In this document: positions 5,484-6,308 of the stretch, one piece after another
How positions within the stretch are numbered: the first letter of the stretch is position 1
Layout: each line of letters opens with the position of its first letter
Assembly (NCBI GenBank): GCA_016342385.1
Contig: JAEINM010000256.1
Coordinates: 1 to 6,308, forward strand
Direction of reading: 5' to 3'
Source of the DNA: Spirochaetaceae bacterium
GTDB lineage: Bacteria > Spirochaetota > Spirochaetia > DSM-2461
Length of the DNA: 6,308 bases
Position numbers and translations under genes: made by a program
Notes under the pieces: generated by a model
What the model saw: only the letters and a program-made list of their open reading frames with translations
The model's database searches: none
What the model was told of the DNA's origin: nothing

Positions 5484-6308
5484 AGGTGTTGTCGCTTCGT
5501 AATATCTTATCCAGTCGACAAACATATACTGGGGAAAGATAGCCGTACCATCGGGATCATAGGTGAAATCACCACCTCCTACGGCAATATTGAATATTAC
5601 GTAAAAATATTCATGAAACTCCGTCATGTTTTCAGCAGTGATGGGTTTTGTGGAAGTTACGACATCATCAATTTTAAAGACGATGTTAGATTCATCCCAT
5701 TCGATTTCAAATACATGAAATTGATCTCCCCATAATTCACCGCTGGGAGCAGTGACTGCTGTATGCCAAAACTGATGATCTCTGTCAATATTCTCAACAT
5801 CTCCATCGAAATGGAGGACATGGCCGGTGGTTCTGTGGCCGTATTCTCCGTCATTTGAATATATCGATCCGGTTTCGGCAATATCAATTTCTCCACAGCT
5901 CGGCCATGGCGTATCTCCTCCGGTTTCACTTATGTTAGTGCCGAGCATCCAGAATGCAGGCCATATGGCCTTGCCATAGGGGAGCTGAATTCGGGCGGCT
6001 ATTTTTCCGTATTTAAAGGCTTTTCCCGTTTCTGCTGGATCATCTCCTCTGGAGCCTCCCGGATTGGATATGACTCGGGCCGAAGTGTAATTGCCGGTCC
6101 ATTCGGCTTTTATCACCATGTAGCCGTCTTCCTCGGTTGAATTCGCTTCTTCCTCTGTGTAAACCTGAAATTCTCCGTTTCCGGCGCTTCTTCCCAGACG
6201 GTCCCATGTGTCACCGGCATAGTCGGGATTTGTTTCAAAGTCGCCATTGTTGAATTCATCGGCCCAGGAAAGTGTCCAGCCTGTCAGATTGGGATTGTAA
6301 TCATCGGG
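5481..6308 (-). CDS. GH16 beta-glucanase, N-terminus cut by right edge
   Basis: The open frame runs from the right edge to the stop at 5481-5483, giving 275 visible residues. The first in-frame ATG (6117-6119) is internal: codons upstream encode GWTLSWADEFNNGDFE and DTWDR, the usual GH16 N-terminal region, with no stop. The signal peptide must lie beyond the window. The motif GEIDIAET gives nucleophile Glu140, helper Asp142 and acid/base Glu145 (numbered from the first visible residue); IWPAFWMLG precedes it. Compared with the two complete GH16 domains here it has an altered and somewhat longer stretch after the catalytic strand (HFDGDVENIDRDHQFWHTAV), an insertion near the start (ETNPDYAGDTWDR) and a different tail (YYEATTP). 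It is the most divergent of the set and may have different subsite preference. It is followed after 18 bp by the GH3 gene. Predicted endo-beta-1,3-glucanase; a lipoprotein form is likely by analogy only. Confidence 0.92.
   Translation of the reverse strand, partial: PDDYNPNLTGWTLSWADEFNNGDFETNPDYAGDTWDRLGRSAGNGEFQVYTEEEANSTEEDGYMVIKAEWTGNYTSARVISNPGGSRGDDPAETGKAFKYGKIAARIQLPYGKAIWPAFWMLGTNISETGGDTPWPSCGEIDIAETGSIYSNDGEYGHRTTGHVLHFDGDVENIDRDHQFWHTAVTAPSGELWGDQFHVFEIEWDESNIVFKIDDVVTSTKPITAENMTEFHEYFYVIFNIAVGGGDFTYDPDGTAIFPQYMFVDWIRYYEATTP

Noticed and set aside
5481..6119. Starting the right-hand GH16 gene at the first in-frame ATG (6117-6119)
   Set aside because: The frame stays open to the window edge and upstream codons encode conserved GH16 sequence, so this Met is internal and the gene is cut by the window.

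Overview
This 6.3-kb window is part of a polysaccharide-degradation locus. Every supportable gene is on the minus strand, so transcription runs from high to low coordinates. The content is four family-16 glycoside hydrolase (GH16) modules of the beta-1,3-glucanase (laminarinase) type and one family-3 exo-acting beta-glucosidase or glucan exohydrolase (GH3). Four of the five genes have a visible N-terminus, and all four begin with a lipoprotein signal peptide ending in a lipobox cysteine. The likely substrate is laminarin or another beta-1,3 / mixed-linkage glucan: the GH16 enzymes would cut the polymer internally and the GH3 enzyme would release glucose from the ends.

Layout in transcription order: (1) 6308-5481, a GH16 gene cut by the right edge; (2) 5462-3663, the GH3 lipoprotein, 18 bp downstream and probably co-transcribed; (3) a strong intrinsic terminator-like hairpin at 3622-3649; (4) 3610-2720, a compact 296-aa GH16 lipoprotein, followed by another intrinsic terminator at 2676-2713; (5) an intergenic region at 2427-2675 with a sigma-70-like promoter and a 19-bp inverted repeat where transcription should start; (6) 2426-270, a 718-aa modular lipoprotein made of an acidic Pro-rich linker, an unassigned beta-rich domain, three FIVAR-like helical repeats and a C-terminal GH16 domain; (7) a hairpin at 229-262; (8) 210-1, the first 70 codons of a fourth GH16 lipoprotein.

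The organism cannot be named with certainty. Clear Shine-Dalgarno sequences, a TTGACT-type promoter, intrinsic terminators and a GC content judged by eye to be in the mid-40s percent argue against Bacteroidota, although the gene content resembles a polysaccharide-utilisation locus. Abundant lipoprotein glycosidases with Cys-Asp at the lipidation site would suit a free-living marine or sediment spirochaete. That assignment is an inference of low to moderate confidence.

The enzymes are recognisable families. The points that deserve a second look are the unassigned N-terminal domain of the 718-aa protein, the FIVAR-like spacer, hairpins placed 17-18 nt upstream of two GH16 start codons, the promoter with its inverted repeat, and the local expansion of GH16 genes.
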